Origin: Ancylobacter polymorphus | GTDB lineage: Bacteria; Pseudomonadota; Alphaproteobacteria; Rhizobiales; Xanthobacteraceae | Assembly: GCF_030813495.1 (NCBI RefSeq) | Contig: NZ_JAUSUI010000010.1 | Coordinates: 62,001 to 126,000, forward strand | Direction: 5' to 3' | DNA length: 64,000 nt | Shown here: piece by piece, positions 19,107-26,313 of the stretch | Position numbering within the stretch: position 1 is the stretch's first letter | Layout of the letters: each line of letters starts with the position of its first letter | Program-made: the position numbers and the translations under genes | The notes under the pieces: model-generated | What the model was told of the DNA's origin: nothing | The model's input: only the letters and a program-made list of their open reading frames with translations | Database searches by the model: none

Positions 19107-19141
19107 AAAGGGCTGGCCCGACAGGGCCGGCCCTTTCTGTT
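19107..19141. terminator. Likely bidirectional terminator between convergent genes
   Basis: AAAGGGCTGGCCC GACA GGGCCGGCCCTTT forms a 13-pair stem with one G-T pair, followed by CTGTTGT. It lies between the convergent 195-residue gene and the PIN toxin gene. The A-run on one side and T-run on the other let it serve both strands. Confidence 0.6.
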
Positions 19142-19145
19142 GTCG

Positions 19146-19619
19146 CTACCTGGCTCTGCCGGTGCGCGGACTCAGCGGGAAGTCCGCCTCATCGTCATTC
19201 CACGGGTCGAACACGCTTGCGCCGGAAGGCTTCGTATCCCTCACATTGCGCGTAACGAGATACAGATCATGCTCGATCGCGCATGCGGCGAGCAGCGTGT
19301 CGATCACCGGCGGCGCATGTCCTCTGGCCCGTTTCACCTCGCCGGAGATTCGTCCCCACCGTCGCACGACGACGTCACTGACGGAAAGCACGCGCGGGCC
19401 GAACCTGTCGGCGAGCCCATCGCGCGCCACGATGTAACGCGGCCGCTCGGCGTGGTCAGCGGGAAGGTTGTGGATGCCCTTATCGTACTCGGCGAGAGTC
19501 AGCACGCTGATGTGGAAAGTGTCCTCGTCCTGCCGCGCCGCCCAGGATTTCACCGATGGCGCGCCTCTCGGATTGATCAGCGCAGCGACGACATTGGTAT
19601 CGAGCAGCCAACCCTTCAA
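19146..19619 (-). CDS. PIN-domain toxin (VapC-like ribonuclease)
   Basis: This 157-residue PIN-domain protein has the acidic metal-binding set: D7 (WLLDTN), E44 (TLAEYDKG), D107 (VIDTLLAACA) and D128 in LVTRNVRD. Such toxins cleave RNA, often initiator tRNA or rRNA, in a magnesium-dependent way. The gene overlaps the upstream antitoxin by four bases (ATGA), the standard antitoxin-first pair. The C-terminus ends with about 20 extra residues beyond a typical VapC. Confidence 0.87.
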   Translation of the reverse strand: MKGWLLDTNVVAALINPRGAPSVKSWAARQDEDTFHISVLTLAEYDKGIHNLPADHAERPRYIVARDGLADRFGPRVLSVSDVVVRRWGRISGEVKRARGHAPPVIDTLLAACAIEHDLYLVTRNVRDTKPSGASVFDPWNDDEADFPLSPRTGRAR

Positions 19620-19921
19620 AGCTCGACATCCCGGCCGCGATCCGCCTCGCGTTCCAGGTCGAGGCCGCCGAGATGCAGGCTCTCCATGAACGCGACGAAG
19701 GGCGGCCGAGGTTTCGCCGGCGCGAGACGCTCGAATTCCTCGACGCTCATGACCACGACCGCGTCCTGGCCCCGCACCGTCACCCGCTGCGGGCCGTCCT
19801 CTCGGGCATGCCGCACCACCTCGCTGAAGCGCGCTTTCGCATCCTCGAGCTTCCAGCGTCCAGGCAGCGTTCGGCTGCCGGATGCTCGGCCTGTCCGGGC
19901 GCGCTCTGTTTGTTTGGCCAT
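19616..19921 (-). CDS. Phd/YefM-family antitoxin
   Basis: This is a 101-residue antitoxin. It has the Phd/YefM core KLEDAKARFSEVVRHAREDGPQRVTVRGQDAVVVMSVEEFERL, where the first helix precedes the DNA-binding dimer region. The C-terminal tail (FMESLHLGGLDLEREADR) would bind and block the PIN toxin encoded next. The first 20 residues are basic and poorly conserved, so the start could lie slightly further in. It presumably represses the pair through the CTAG-rich repeat just upstream. Confidence 0.85.
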   Translation of the reverse strand: MAKQTERARTGRASGSRTLPGRWKLEDAKARFSEVVRHAREDGPQRVTVRGQDAVVVMSVEEFERLAPAKPRPPFVAFMESLHLGGLDLEREADRGRDVEL

Positions 19922-19931
19922 CGATCCGTAC

Positions 19932-19947
19932 CTAGTCAGCTAGTCAG
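19932..19947. promoter_or_regulatory. Tandem CTAGTCAG repeat upstream of the Phd/PIN operon
   Basis: CTAGTCAG occurs twice head to tail, 10 bases upstream of the antitoxin start, next to the AT-rich ATAAATAG. Autoregulated antitoxins often bind such repeats. This use is inferred from position. Confidence 0.42.
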
Positions 19948-20079
19948 ATAAATAGCACGCGCCTCCGCGAATTTCCAGACCGCGGTGGTGGGAGAGCGGA
20001 CGGGGAATGGAGCGCTGGCGCGGCCCGTCCCGGACGGCGGTCCTGCCGGGTCCGGCGGTCCGCGCAACGGCTGCGCCGT

Positions 20080-20228
20080 CCTCCACTGCCGTTCCGGCCC
20101 TGACCACCCGTCGCGCAGGCGCGCCGGGGACCCCGGTCGGGTGCGCGGACCTCATGACCGTCCCCGGCTGGCGGACCTCCGTGACGGGGCCGCGATCGGC
20201 GCGGCCTCCATGAAGGAGGTTCAGGACG
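20080..20228 (+). repeat. Leader repeat family B, copy 1 (upstream of ardC)
   Basis: The start of this leader (CCTCCACTGCCGTTCCGGCC, then CCACCC, GCGCAGGCGC and CGGGGACCCCGG followed by GGGTGCG) recurs ahead of the DUF736 gene from 23462. Matching blocks keep their order, with small indels. The stretch ends in GAAGGAGG, which serves as the ribosome site of ardC. No gene is visible in it. It may be a promoter-leader module copied between operons of the element. Confidence 0.5.
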
Positions 20229-21158
20229 ATGAAAAGGAAGGAAAGCGGGCCGCGCACCGACATCTATGCGCGGATCACGGAAAAGCTCGTCGCCGCGCTG
20301 GAGAACGGGGTGCGTCCCTGGGTGCAGCCCTGGAGCGCAGGCCATGTGAAGGGCCGCGTCACGCGGCCGCTGCGCCACAATGGCGAACCCTATACCGGCA
20401 TGAACGTGCTGCTGCTCTGGTCGGAGAGCATGGCGCGCGGCTTCGCCTCGCCGATGTGGATGACCTTCAGGCAGGCATCCGAGCTCGGCGGCCATGTCCG
20501 CAAGGGCGAAAGTGGCGCGACCGTCGTCTATGCCAGCCGTTTCAAGCGCACGGAGACCGACGCGCGCGGCGACGAGGTCGAACGGGAGATTCCGTTCCTC
20601 AAAGCGTACAGCGTGTTCAATTGCGACCAGATCGAGGGCCTGCCGGAACACTACTATGCCCGGCCCGTCGAACCGATCGCCAATCCGATCGAGCGGGTCG
20701 CGCATGCCGACCGCTTCTACGGCAATACCGGCGCCGTGATCCGCCATGGCGGGACGAAGGCCTTCTTCGCGCCCTCCAGCGACCATGTGCAGATGCCGTT
20801 GTTCGAGAGCTTCCGCGACGCGGCGAGCTACTACGCCGTTCTCGGACATGAATGTGTCCACTGGGCCGGCGCGGCACATCGGCTCAACCGGGACCTCAGC
20901 CGCTACCACCAGGATCGCAGCGAGCGGGCGCGCGAAGAGCTCATCGCCGACATCGGTGCGAGCTTCCTCTGCGCCGATCTCGGCCTGGTGCCGGAGCTCG
21001 AGCCGCGCGCGGATCACGCGAGCTACGTCGCCTCCTGGCTCAAGGTGCTGCAGGACGACCGTCGGGCGATCTTCGCCGCGGCCGCCCATGCGCAGCGGGC
21101 GGTCGCCTATCTGCACGACCTTCAGCCTCCGGTCGAGAGCGAGCGGGAGGCGGCCTGA
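20229..21158 (+). CDS. ardC: ArdC-family antirestriction protein with zincin-like protease domain
   Basis: This 309-residue protein has the two ArdC domains. The N-terminal ssDNA-binding domain includes DIYARITEKLVAALENGVRPWVQPW, GEPYTGMNVLLLW and ASELGGHVRKGESGATVVY. The C-terminal metalloprotease-like domain has the zinc motif HECVH (near residues 207-211) and a downstream REELIADIGASF acidic helix. ArdC proteins protect incoming single-stranded DNA from restriction during conjugation. The start follows GAAGGAGGTTCAGGACG. It overlaps the next, broken gene at TGATG. Together with the methylase-helicase it gives this element two likely antirestriction functions. Confidence 0.92.
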   Translation: MKRKESGPRTDIYARITEKLVAALENGVRPWVQPWSAGHVKGRVTRPLRHNGEPYTGMNVLLLWSESMARGFASPMWMTFRQASELGGHVRKGESGATVVYASRFKRTETDARGDEVEREIPFLKAYSVFNCDQIEGLPEHYYARPVEPIANPIERVAHADRFYGNTGAVIRHGGTKAFFAPSSDHVQMPLFESFRDAASYYAVLGHECVHWAGAAHRLNRDLSRYHQDRSERAREELIADIGASFLCADLGLVPELEPRADHASYVASWLKVLQDDRRAIFAAAAHAQRAVAYLHDLQPPVESEREAA

Positions 21159-21803
21159 TGCTTCACGCTCCGCCTTCGAACGGGGAGGGCGCCGAGCCCT
21201 CCCCGGCGATCCGCCTGCGCGTGCTCAGCCTCGGCGCCGGCATGCAGTCCACTACCCTTGCGCTGCTCGCCGCCCATGGCGAGATCGGCCCCATGCCCGA
21301 CTGCGCGATCTTCGCGGATACGCGCTGGGAACCCAGGCCGGTCTACGAGCACCTGGCCTGGCTGATGTCGCCCAACGTCCTGCCATTCCCGGTCCATATC
21401 GTGTGTGCCGGCGATATCCGGGCGAATCTCATGGCGGCGGCGGAAGGCCGCCGCTGGGCATCGATCCCCGCGTTCACGCGCCGTGTGGACCGGCAGGGGC
21501 GCGTCTCGATCGGTATGATCCGGCGCCAATGCACCGGCGACTACAAGATCGCTCCGATCCGCCGGAAGGTGCGCGCGCTCGCCGGTCTGACGCGCCGGCG
21601 GTCGCCGGCCGTGCCGGTCGTCGAGCAATGGATCGGCATCTCGACCGACGAGATCATCCGCATGAAGCCCACGCGGAATCCGTGGTCAGGTCTATCTCCA
21701 TCGCTCCGCGACCCCGCTGGAGCACGCCGACCTCACCACGGCAAACGATTATGGCCAGCTCGATCTCTGGCCCAACGAATGCGAAGGGATGTGCGGCCTG
21801 TAG
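21158..21803 (+). pseudogene. PAPS reductase/ATP-pyrophosphatase-like gene with an internal deletion
   Basis: The N-terminal part is intact: RVLSLGAGMQSTTLALLAA is the SGGxDS-like pyrophosphatase loop, followed by FADTRWEP and IGISTDEIIRMKPTRNPW. Directly after that the sequence jumps, one frame away, to the family C-terminus GQVYLHRSATPLEHADLTTA and LWPNECEGMCGL, stopping at 21803. The middle segment expected between them, probably 60-70 residues, is gone, and the junction near 21688 shifts frame. The gene is coupled to ardC (TGATG). Intact relatives are often found on phages and plasmids. This copy should be inactive. Confidence 0.75.
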
Positions 21804-21827
21804 GCCGGGGATGGCATCCGTCATTCA

Positions 21828-21843
21828 ATTGCATTACATTGCA
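21828..21843. promoter_or_regulatory. Direct repeat ATTGCA-N4-ATTGCA upstream of RelB/RelE
   Basis: Two ATTGCA copies with a 10-base period sit 18 bases before the antitoxin start in an AT-rich patch. That is a fitting place for the operator of the toxin-antitoxin pair. The role is inferred. Confidence 0.38.
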
Positions 21844-21860
21844 GAGAAGAGGAGACGATG

Positions 21861-22166
21861 ATGGCCGCCAACGCACTTGTACAGACCCGCATCGACGCCG
21901 ATGTGCGCGATCGCGCAGCGGCCGTGCTCGAAGGCATGGGCCTCACGGTGTCGGATGCCGTGCGCATCCTGCTCACCCGCACCGCCAACGAGGGCGCTCT
22001 GCCGCTCGAGCTCGTCACCAACAGCGAGGCGCATGACGCCTGGTTCCGGGCAAAGGTGCAGGAGGCACTGCAGGACACCCGGTCCGACATTCCCGATGAG
22101 CAGGCCGAGGCGCATTTCGCCGAGCGCCGCGCTGCGGCCCGGCGCAAGGCCACCCCCGGATCGTGA
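21861..22166 (+). CDS. RelB/DinJ-family antitoxin
   Basis: This is a protein of about 101 residues. It has the ribbon-helix-helix N-terminus ALVQTRIDADVRDRAAAVLEGMGLTVSDAVRILLTRTA typical of RelB/DinJ antitoxins, and an acidic-basic C-terminal tail that would wrap the toxin. Two ATG codons are adjacent. The second (21861) has the better distance to GAGGAG. Its stop overlaps the GTG start of the toxin gene. Confidence 0.87.
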   Translation: MAANALVQTRIDADVRDRAAAVLEGMGLTVSDAVRILLTRTANEGALPLELVTNSEAHDAWFRAKVQEALQDTRSDIPDEQAEAHFAERRAAARRKATPGS

Positions 22167-22456
22167 ACCTCGTCTGGTCCGCCTTCGCGCTTGCTGATCG
22201 CGACGACATCTTCAGCCATATCGAAGCGGACAATCCGCGTGCGGCGATCACCGTGGATGAGCGGATCGCGGGCGCTGCGCGCCGGTTGACCGACTTTCCC
22301 GACAGCGGCCGTCCGGGCCGCGTCGCCGGTACGCGCGAGCTCGTCATCACGGGCACACCCTACATCGCCGCATACGCAGTGACGGCGCAGACGGTCCGGA
22401 TCCTCCGTGTCCTGCACGGAGCTCAAAGGTGGCCGGACGAGCTGCCGGAGGGCTGA
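22163..22456 (+). CDS. RelE/ParE-family toxin
   Basis: This 97-residue protein has the RelE/ParE fold pattern: VWSAFALADRDDIFSHIEADNPRAA at the N-terminus, RLTDFPDSGRPGRVAGTRELVITGTPYIAAYAV in the middle and ILRVLHGAQRWP at the end. It starts with GTG, in a GTGA overlap with the antitoxin stop, which supports coupled translation. GRPGRVAGTREL resembles the ParE branch. Gyrase poisoning or mRNA cleavage cannot be separated by eye. Confidence 0.87.
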   Translation: MNLVWSAFALADRDDIFSHIEADNPRAAITVDERIAGAARRLTDFPDSGRPGRVAGTRELVITGTPYIAAYAVTAQTVRILRVLHGAQRWPDELPEG

Positions 22457-22530
22457 GACCGAGTTGGATCCAGCGAGGGGCGGCAGCGGTGCAAGGGAGC
22501 CCGGCCGCAGCGTTGTGCCAGGCCGTCTTC

Positions 22531-22722
22531 CTCTCAATGACGACCCATCATACCGGCAGTCGGGCCGCGTCAAGGACGCGCGGTGCCCCCAATTTTGCCG
22601 CCGCTGCGCGACGACAAATCGGCACCCCCACGCGCCGGCGCTGCCGGTCGCTGCGCGATCCTTGACCCGTCCCTCCAACGCCCGGTGCGCCGCCTCCCGT
22701 CATCGAGACGAAGGAGGTTCAC
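22531..22722 (+). repeat. Leader repeat family A, copy 1
   Basis: This non-coding stretch of about 190 bases is clearly related to the one at 25496-25699. Shared blocks in order are CCCATCATAC, GCGTCAAGGAC, CGCGGT, CCCCCAATTTT followed by CCGCCG, AATCGGC, CCCCC, GGTCGCT-CGCGATCC, TGAC, CGGTGCG and finally GGAG. Both copies end at the start codon of a small backbone gene. The conservation of non-coding blocks with divergent spacers suggests a promoter or RNA leader. Confidence 0.58.
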
Positions 22723-22881
22723 ATGACGAAGGTTCTCGACATCTACGCCGAAATCGCCGAGCTGCGCGCCGAGCTCGCGCACTGCATCCTCACCCGCAAG
22801 GAGCGCAGGGACTCGCTGCAGTGCCTCGAAGAGCTGCTCGCTGAGGCCGAGCGCCGCAGCCGCGAGGCGGAGGGGGCGTGA
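22723..22881 (+). CDS. Small hypothetical helical protein (52 residues)
   Basis: The product MTKVLDIYAEIAELRAELAH and CILTRKERRDSLQCLEELLA is a short, strongly amphipathic, probably coiled-coil protein ending EAERRSREAEGA. AAGGAGG sits ideally before the ATG, and a perfect terminator overlaps its stop codon, so this is a compact single-gene transcription unit behind leader repeat A. No family is recognised. A protein partner or DNA-binding helper role is possible but unsupported. Confidence 0.65.
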   Translation: MTKVLDIYAEIAELRAELAHCILTRKERRDSLQCLEELLAEAERRSREAEGA

Positions 22882-22893
22882 GCCCCCTTTTTT
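22872..22893 (+). terminator. Rho-independent terminator overlapping the stop codon
   Basis: GGGGGC GTGA GCCCCC TTTTTT is a textbook intrinsic terminator. Its loop contains the TGA stop of the 52-residue gene, so the coding region ends inside the hairpin. Confidence 0.85.
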
Positions 22894-23461
22894 GTCGGCG
22901 CCGGCGCTCCCGGTCCCGCGTCTTCCGTTCGTCGATGCTTCTCCGGGGTGCAGGCCCGCCTTGCTGGCGGGCATTCTCGTCGCCGCAGTCCGCCAGCGGA
23001 AGGACCAGGCTGGGCGGTCTCGGCATCTTCCGACCACGGCAGGCCGTCGGTTGCAGGCCCCGATGGTAGAGCTTGAGCGGGGGGGCGTCGCGCCACCCTG
23101 AGCTGCTCCGCTGCCGGCCGGGGGACCGCGCTCGTCATTGTTGGCGACGGGATAGGGCGCTGGGCCGGCCGCAGGCGTGCGTGAGGGCTGCGGATCCGCG
23201 ATCTGGGCGGAGCGAGCGGTTAGCGCGTGCCATTGTGCCGTCGGGAGCCTGGCGATCTTCGCGCATGTCGCATTCCCCCGGTGTTGCGACGGCCTCCCCC
23301 ATGGCGAACCCGATGTGGCAGGTCTGGCCGAAGGACAGGCGCTGCGCGCCCTCGATCTTGTCCCCGCAACGGCCGGCGCCGGCTTTTTTCCGCCGCCGGC
23401 CACCCCGAAGGGGACCCCGGCCGGCTTTGCATCGCGAATCAAAAAAGCCAGCGCCGGCCGC
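22894..23461 (+). other. GC-rich gap before the DUF736 leader
   Basis: No gene is supported in these roughly 570 bases. Open frames lack any recognisable composition. Near 23400-23425 there is a partial echo of leader family B (CCACCCC GAA GGGGACCCCGG), giving a tandem arrangement with the fuller copy that follows. Confidence 0.4.
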
Positions 23462-23602
23462 CCTCCACTGCGTTCCGGCCCGAAGAACCACCCCATTGCG
23501 CAAGCGCAACGGGGACCCCGGCGGGTGCGGGTCGATCGCCTCCGGCCTCACGACCGCCATCGGGTCGCGATGGGCGCGGCCCGGAACCAAGGGAATGAGA
23601 CA
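23462..23602 (+). repeat. Leader repeat family B, copy 2 (upstream of DUF736 gene)
   Basis: It matches the leader of ardC in the blocks CCTCCACTGC-GTTCCGGCCC, CCACCC, GCGCAAGCGC, CGGGGACCCCGG and GGGTGCG, in the same order. GCGCAAGCGC and CGGGGACCCCGG can each fold. Its end carries AAGGGAATGAG ahead of the DUF736 start. Confidence 0.5.
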
Positions 23603-23917
23603 ATGGCCAACATCGGCACCTTCACCTCCAATGGCAACGGCTTCACCGGCAACATCCGCACCCTCGGCCTCAAGGCCCGGACCCGCATCGTCCGCATCCC
23701 GAACCCCTCGGACCGGGGCCCCCAGTTCCGCATCTTCGACGCCGACAATGTCGAGCTCGGCGCAGCCTGGCAGCGGACCGCCGAGGAAACCGGCCGCGAC
23801 TACCTCTCGGTCAAGCTCGACGATCCGTCCTTCCGCGAGCCCCTCTACGCCACCTTGGTCGAGGTCGACGGCGAGGAAGGCCTGCAGCTGATCTGGTCCC
23901 GGCCGCGACGGGATTGA
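23603..23917 (+). CDS. DUF736 domain-containing protein
   Basis: This 104-residue DUF736 protein begins [20 protein letters not shown] and includes [28 protein letters not shown] and the C-terminal [21 protein letters not shown]. It is a compact beta-rich protein of unknown function, common and often strongly expressed on alphaproteobacterial plasmids and ICEs. The start is set at the ATG that opens the family domain. Upstream lies the leader repeat. Its location among antirestriction genes is typical of the family's context. Confidence 0.9.
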   Translation: MANIGTFTSNGNGFTGNIRTLGLKARTRIVRIPNPSDRGPQFRIFDADNVELGAAWQRTAEETGRDYLSVKLDDPSFREPLYATLVEVDGEEGLQLIWSRPRRD

Positions 23918-23986
23918 TCGCAGCGACGCGAGGGCTCCGCCGCGAAGCGGGGCCTTCGTCCTTCTCCGGCGCGCGAGGAGACCCCG

Positions 23987-24178
23987 ATGACGCAATCCCA
24001 CTCATCACAGCGCCAACAGCCGCACCCCGACGACATCGTGCTCTGGCCCGACGGCACCTGGGCCACGCTCGAGCAAGTGCGCAACGGCGATTTCGACTGG
24101 ATGTCGGACGACTATGAGATCATCGACCACCTGGACGCTCGGCTGAAGGCGGCCGGTGTCATCGACGAGACCATGTAA
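23987..24178 (+). CDS. Hypothetical acidic small protein (63 residues)
   Basis: No family is recognised. The protein MTQSHSSQRQQPHPDDIVLW continues with PDGTWATLEQVRNGDFDWMSDDYEIIDHLDARLKAAGV. It is acidic and has clear coding character compared with the surrounding leaders. AGGAGACCCCG precedes the ATG. It is probably cotranscribed with the DUF736 gene 70 bases upstream and ends 9 bases before a terminator-like hairpin. Confidence 0.62.
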   Translation: MTQSHSSQRQQPHPDDIVLWPDGTWATLEQVRNGDFDWMSDDYEIIDHLDARLKAAGVIDETM

Positions 24179-24186
24179 CGCCTCCT

Positions 24187-24218
24187 GGCCGGCAGGGCTC
24201 CGCGTGCCGGCCATTCTT
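24187..24218. terminator. Hairpin between convergent genes
   Basis: GGCCGGCA and TGCCGGCC form a perfect 8-pair stem (24187-24194 with 24205-24212) followed by ATTCTTAT. It lies between the 63-residue gene and the convergent WGR gene. Confidence 0.55.
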
Positions 24219-24229
24219 ATGGAGCCGGT

Positions 24230-24478
24230 TCAATCCGCGTCGCGATAACCCCGCCGCCGCTTGCTGCGTTCGAGGCGGCTCAGCGCATCGTCGGCGTCGT
24301 CGGCCCGGTCGAAGGTCTGCATCAAAGCCTGGCCATTCGACCCGATCCGGCCCCAGTTGCGGACGACCGAGGCGCCGCCGAACAGGGTCGGCTGGATCGC
24401 CAGCGCGTAGAAGCGCCGCATGTTCTGCGTCGGGTCGATGCGGCGAAGATGGACGGGTCGGCAGCCCTTTTGGATCAT
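24230..24478 (-). CDS. WGR domain-containing protein
   Basis: This is a single WGR domain of about 82 residues: VHLRRIDPTQNMRRFYALAI, then LFGGASVVRNWGRIGSNGQA (the WGR tripeptide) and FDRADDADDALSRLERSKRRRGY. WGR domains bind nucleic acid and occur in PARP proteins and in bacterial plasmid proteins of unknown role. I start at the ATG at 24478, which precedes the domain closely. An in-frame ATG at 24550 would add 24 residues with no match. It converges on the DUF736 operon. Confidence 0.82.
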   Translation of the reverse strand: MIQKGCRPVHLRRIDPTQNMRRFYALAIQPTLFGGASVVRNWGRIGSNGQALMQTFDRADDADDALSRLERSKRRRGYRDAD

Positions 24479-24731
24479 GCCGTGAGTCTCGCCGCCGCCG
24501 CAGGCGGCGTCCAACGCGTATTTCGAATCGGTCCGGCTCGACCGATTCATTGAGCTGATGCCTCAGTCGCACCAGCTACGCCGGCCGCCGTCCCAGCGCC
24601 GGACAAGCCCCTTCGGCGACCATGCGCTCGCCGATCGACGATGACGGGGCATAAATCATGTCTCTGGGCAGAATTTTTCCTCTCCCAATTTGGATCGCTC
24701 TCGGGCATTTTCGGCCTGATCGGAGGTAGCC

Positions 24732-25142
24732 ATGCCGAACCAGATTCCACTGGATCCGAAACTGCCAAAAGCGTTCGACTCGACCGCGAACGACGCACGA
24801 AGCAAGGCCCAGCTCGACGAATGGTGGGATCATCCCTACGCCATAACGGCGTCGGACGGCCGCATTGAAGTCCGGTGTCTGAATGGTGGGGCTTGGGACC
24901 GCTCGACCCGTCTCGGCATCGCGGACGATTATGATGCTACCTGCGCATTGGCCGAAGCGAAGCAGGCCGAATGGCTGAGGTTCCGTGAGCGCCCAGTGCT
25001 TTCGTTCGACGATGGCCGGGTCGTCGTGATGCGCGCGGCACAGCGGCCAGACGAGGAACCGGAGCGACTGGCCGAGTTCCCGACGCCGGAAGCGGCTAGC
25101 GAGTACCTGCGCGCAAACTTCCCCGAAGCGTCACCGCGATAA
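24732..25142 (+). CDS. Hypothetical protein (136 residues)
   Basis: I do not recognise this soluble protein. It begins MPNQIPLDPKLPKAFDSTAN, has a central IEVRCLNGGAWDRSTRLGIADDYDATCALAEAKQAEWL and ends FPTPEAASEYLRANFPEA. The codon composition is convincing, and GGAGGTAGCC stands 5 bases before the ATG. The upstream sequence (24640-24730) is less GC-rich than its surroundings, consistent with a promoter. No membrane segment or signal peptide is seen. Confidence 0.68.
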   Translation: MPNQIPLDPKLPKAFDSTANDARSKAQLDEWWDHPYAITASDGRIEVRCLNGGAWDRSTRLGIADDYDATCALAEAKQAEWLRFRERPVLSFDDGRVVVMRAAQRPDEEPERLAEFPTPEAASEYLRANFPEASPR

Positions 25143-25495
25143 CCCCTTCCGCCAAAAATCCCCATGTCTTGCTTCGCGTCGACGTTCGGCCATCGGCGTA
25201 GGGTCGGGATGTCGTCCAGGCTCGGTCTGGGTGGTCAGGTGCAGAACTTCCACGTCTCGGCATGATCTCGCACCCGACGCGGGCTTTGGGCGAGCCGCCT
25301 GCAGCGGACTGGCTCTACTCGCGCCGCTGGGCGGCGCTCCCGGAGCCCGCGGCGCGGTCTCCGCCCATGCGGGTGACGATCCATCTAGCGGGACGAGGCC
25401 GCCCGGATCGACCGGGCGCCCTGTCGCGAGGGCGACCCTCGCGCACCCTTCCGGCTGGTCGGCGGGTGCGGACACGGCGCCTGGGCGGCACCGTG
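25143..25495. other. Gap without a supported gene
   Basis: Neither strand shows a credible gene. Frames on both strands are open but low in structure, as expected for GC-rich spacer DNA. I see no terminator or repeat apart from the family A leader that begins at its right end. Confidence 0.35.
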
Positions 25496-25699
25496 GCTCT
25501 CCTCTCTCTGACGTCCCATCATACACCCGCCGCTCCGGCGTCAAGGACATCGCGGTTCCCCCAATTTTCCGCCGTCGCCCGGGAGGCGCCGCCGCAAAAT
25601 CGGCTCCCCCGCTCGCCGCCGCAGGCGGTCGCTTCGCGATCCCTGACTCCTCGCGCCTACGGTGCGGCCGCCTTTCGTCAGAACGAAAGGAGACACCCC
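25496..25699 (+). repeat. Leader repeat family A, copy 2
   Basis: This stretch of about 200 bases matches the leader at 22531-22722 block by block (CCCATCATAC, GCGTCAAGGAC, CGCGGT, CCCCCAATTTT, AAATCGGC, CCCCC, TCGCGATCC, CGGTGCG). It ends in AAAGGAG before the next start codon. The blocks CCCCCAATTTT and AAAATCGG lie about 40 bases apart and could pair partly. Confidence 0.58.
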
Positions 25700-26206
25700 A
25701 TGTCCGACATCGACTACCTCTCGCTGTTCACGCGCTTCAACGGCTTCAGGCTCATCGCCCGGATCAATCGCGTTGGCTGCGACAACGATCTCGCGCGTTG
25801 CGCTCACGACCGGCTTGTCGCCAAGCTCGGCGAGCTGATCGAACTGATGACGCGCGCGATCGAAGCGAAGCGCTGCCTGCAGGACGGCGGCGATCCGGCG
25901 CGGGCCGAGCAGGCCGCCGAAGACCTCTATTGGATCGAGGCGGAGTTCGAACACCGCTGGATCGGGCAAGCGCAGCCGCTTCTCGATCATCTCGACACCG
26001 ACCTCGCAACGCAGGAGATCTTCGATCCCCGCACGAAGCGCTGGTACGCGCTCGCCGAAAGCGGCCCGTCGCTGCGCGAGGTGAGCGACCAGAGCCTCTG
26101 CGGCCTGCGCCAGATCATCGACCAGATCACTTGCGAGACCGGCGTAAGCTTCCACGCCCACCGCATCGTCTACGGTTCCATCGAGGCAGTGCCGAGCGGC
26201 TGCTGA
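25700..26206 (+). CDS. Hypothetical element-borne protein (168 residues)
   Basis: No named family is recognised. The product begins MSDIDYLSLFTRFNGFRLIA and continues with helical segments, such as CAHDRLVAKLGELIELMTRAIEAKRCLQDGG, and a tail DQITCETGVSFHAHRIVYGS. AAAGGAGACACCCC precedes the ATG. It lies directly behind leader repeat A, as does the 52-residue gene at 22723, so the two may be co-regulated. It is presumably cytosolic. Confidence 0.68.
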   Translation: MSDIDYLSLFTRFNGFRLIARINRVGCDNDLARCAHDRLVAKLGELIELMTRAIEAKRCLQDGGDPARAEQAAEDLYWIEAEFEHRWIGQAQPLLDHLDTDLATQEIFDPRTKRWYALAESGPSLREVSDQSLCGLRQIIDQITCETGVSFHAHRIVYGSIEAVPSGC

Positions 26207-26313
26207 GCGGCAGAGGAGAGGCGGCTTGGCCGCATCTCGCCCTCGCCTCGGCCGAGGGCATGGAGCGCCGGAGCAAGCGTCCCGCGCTCGCCTGTAAGCC
26301 GCGAATGATCCCG

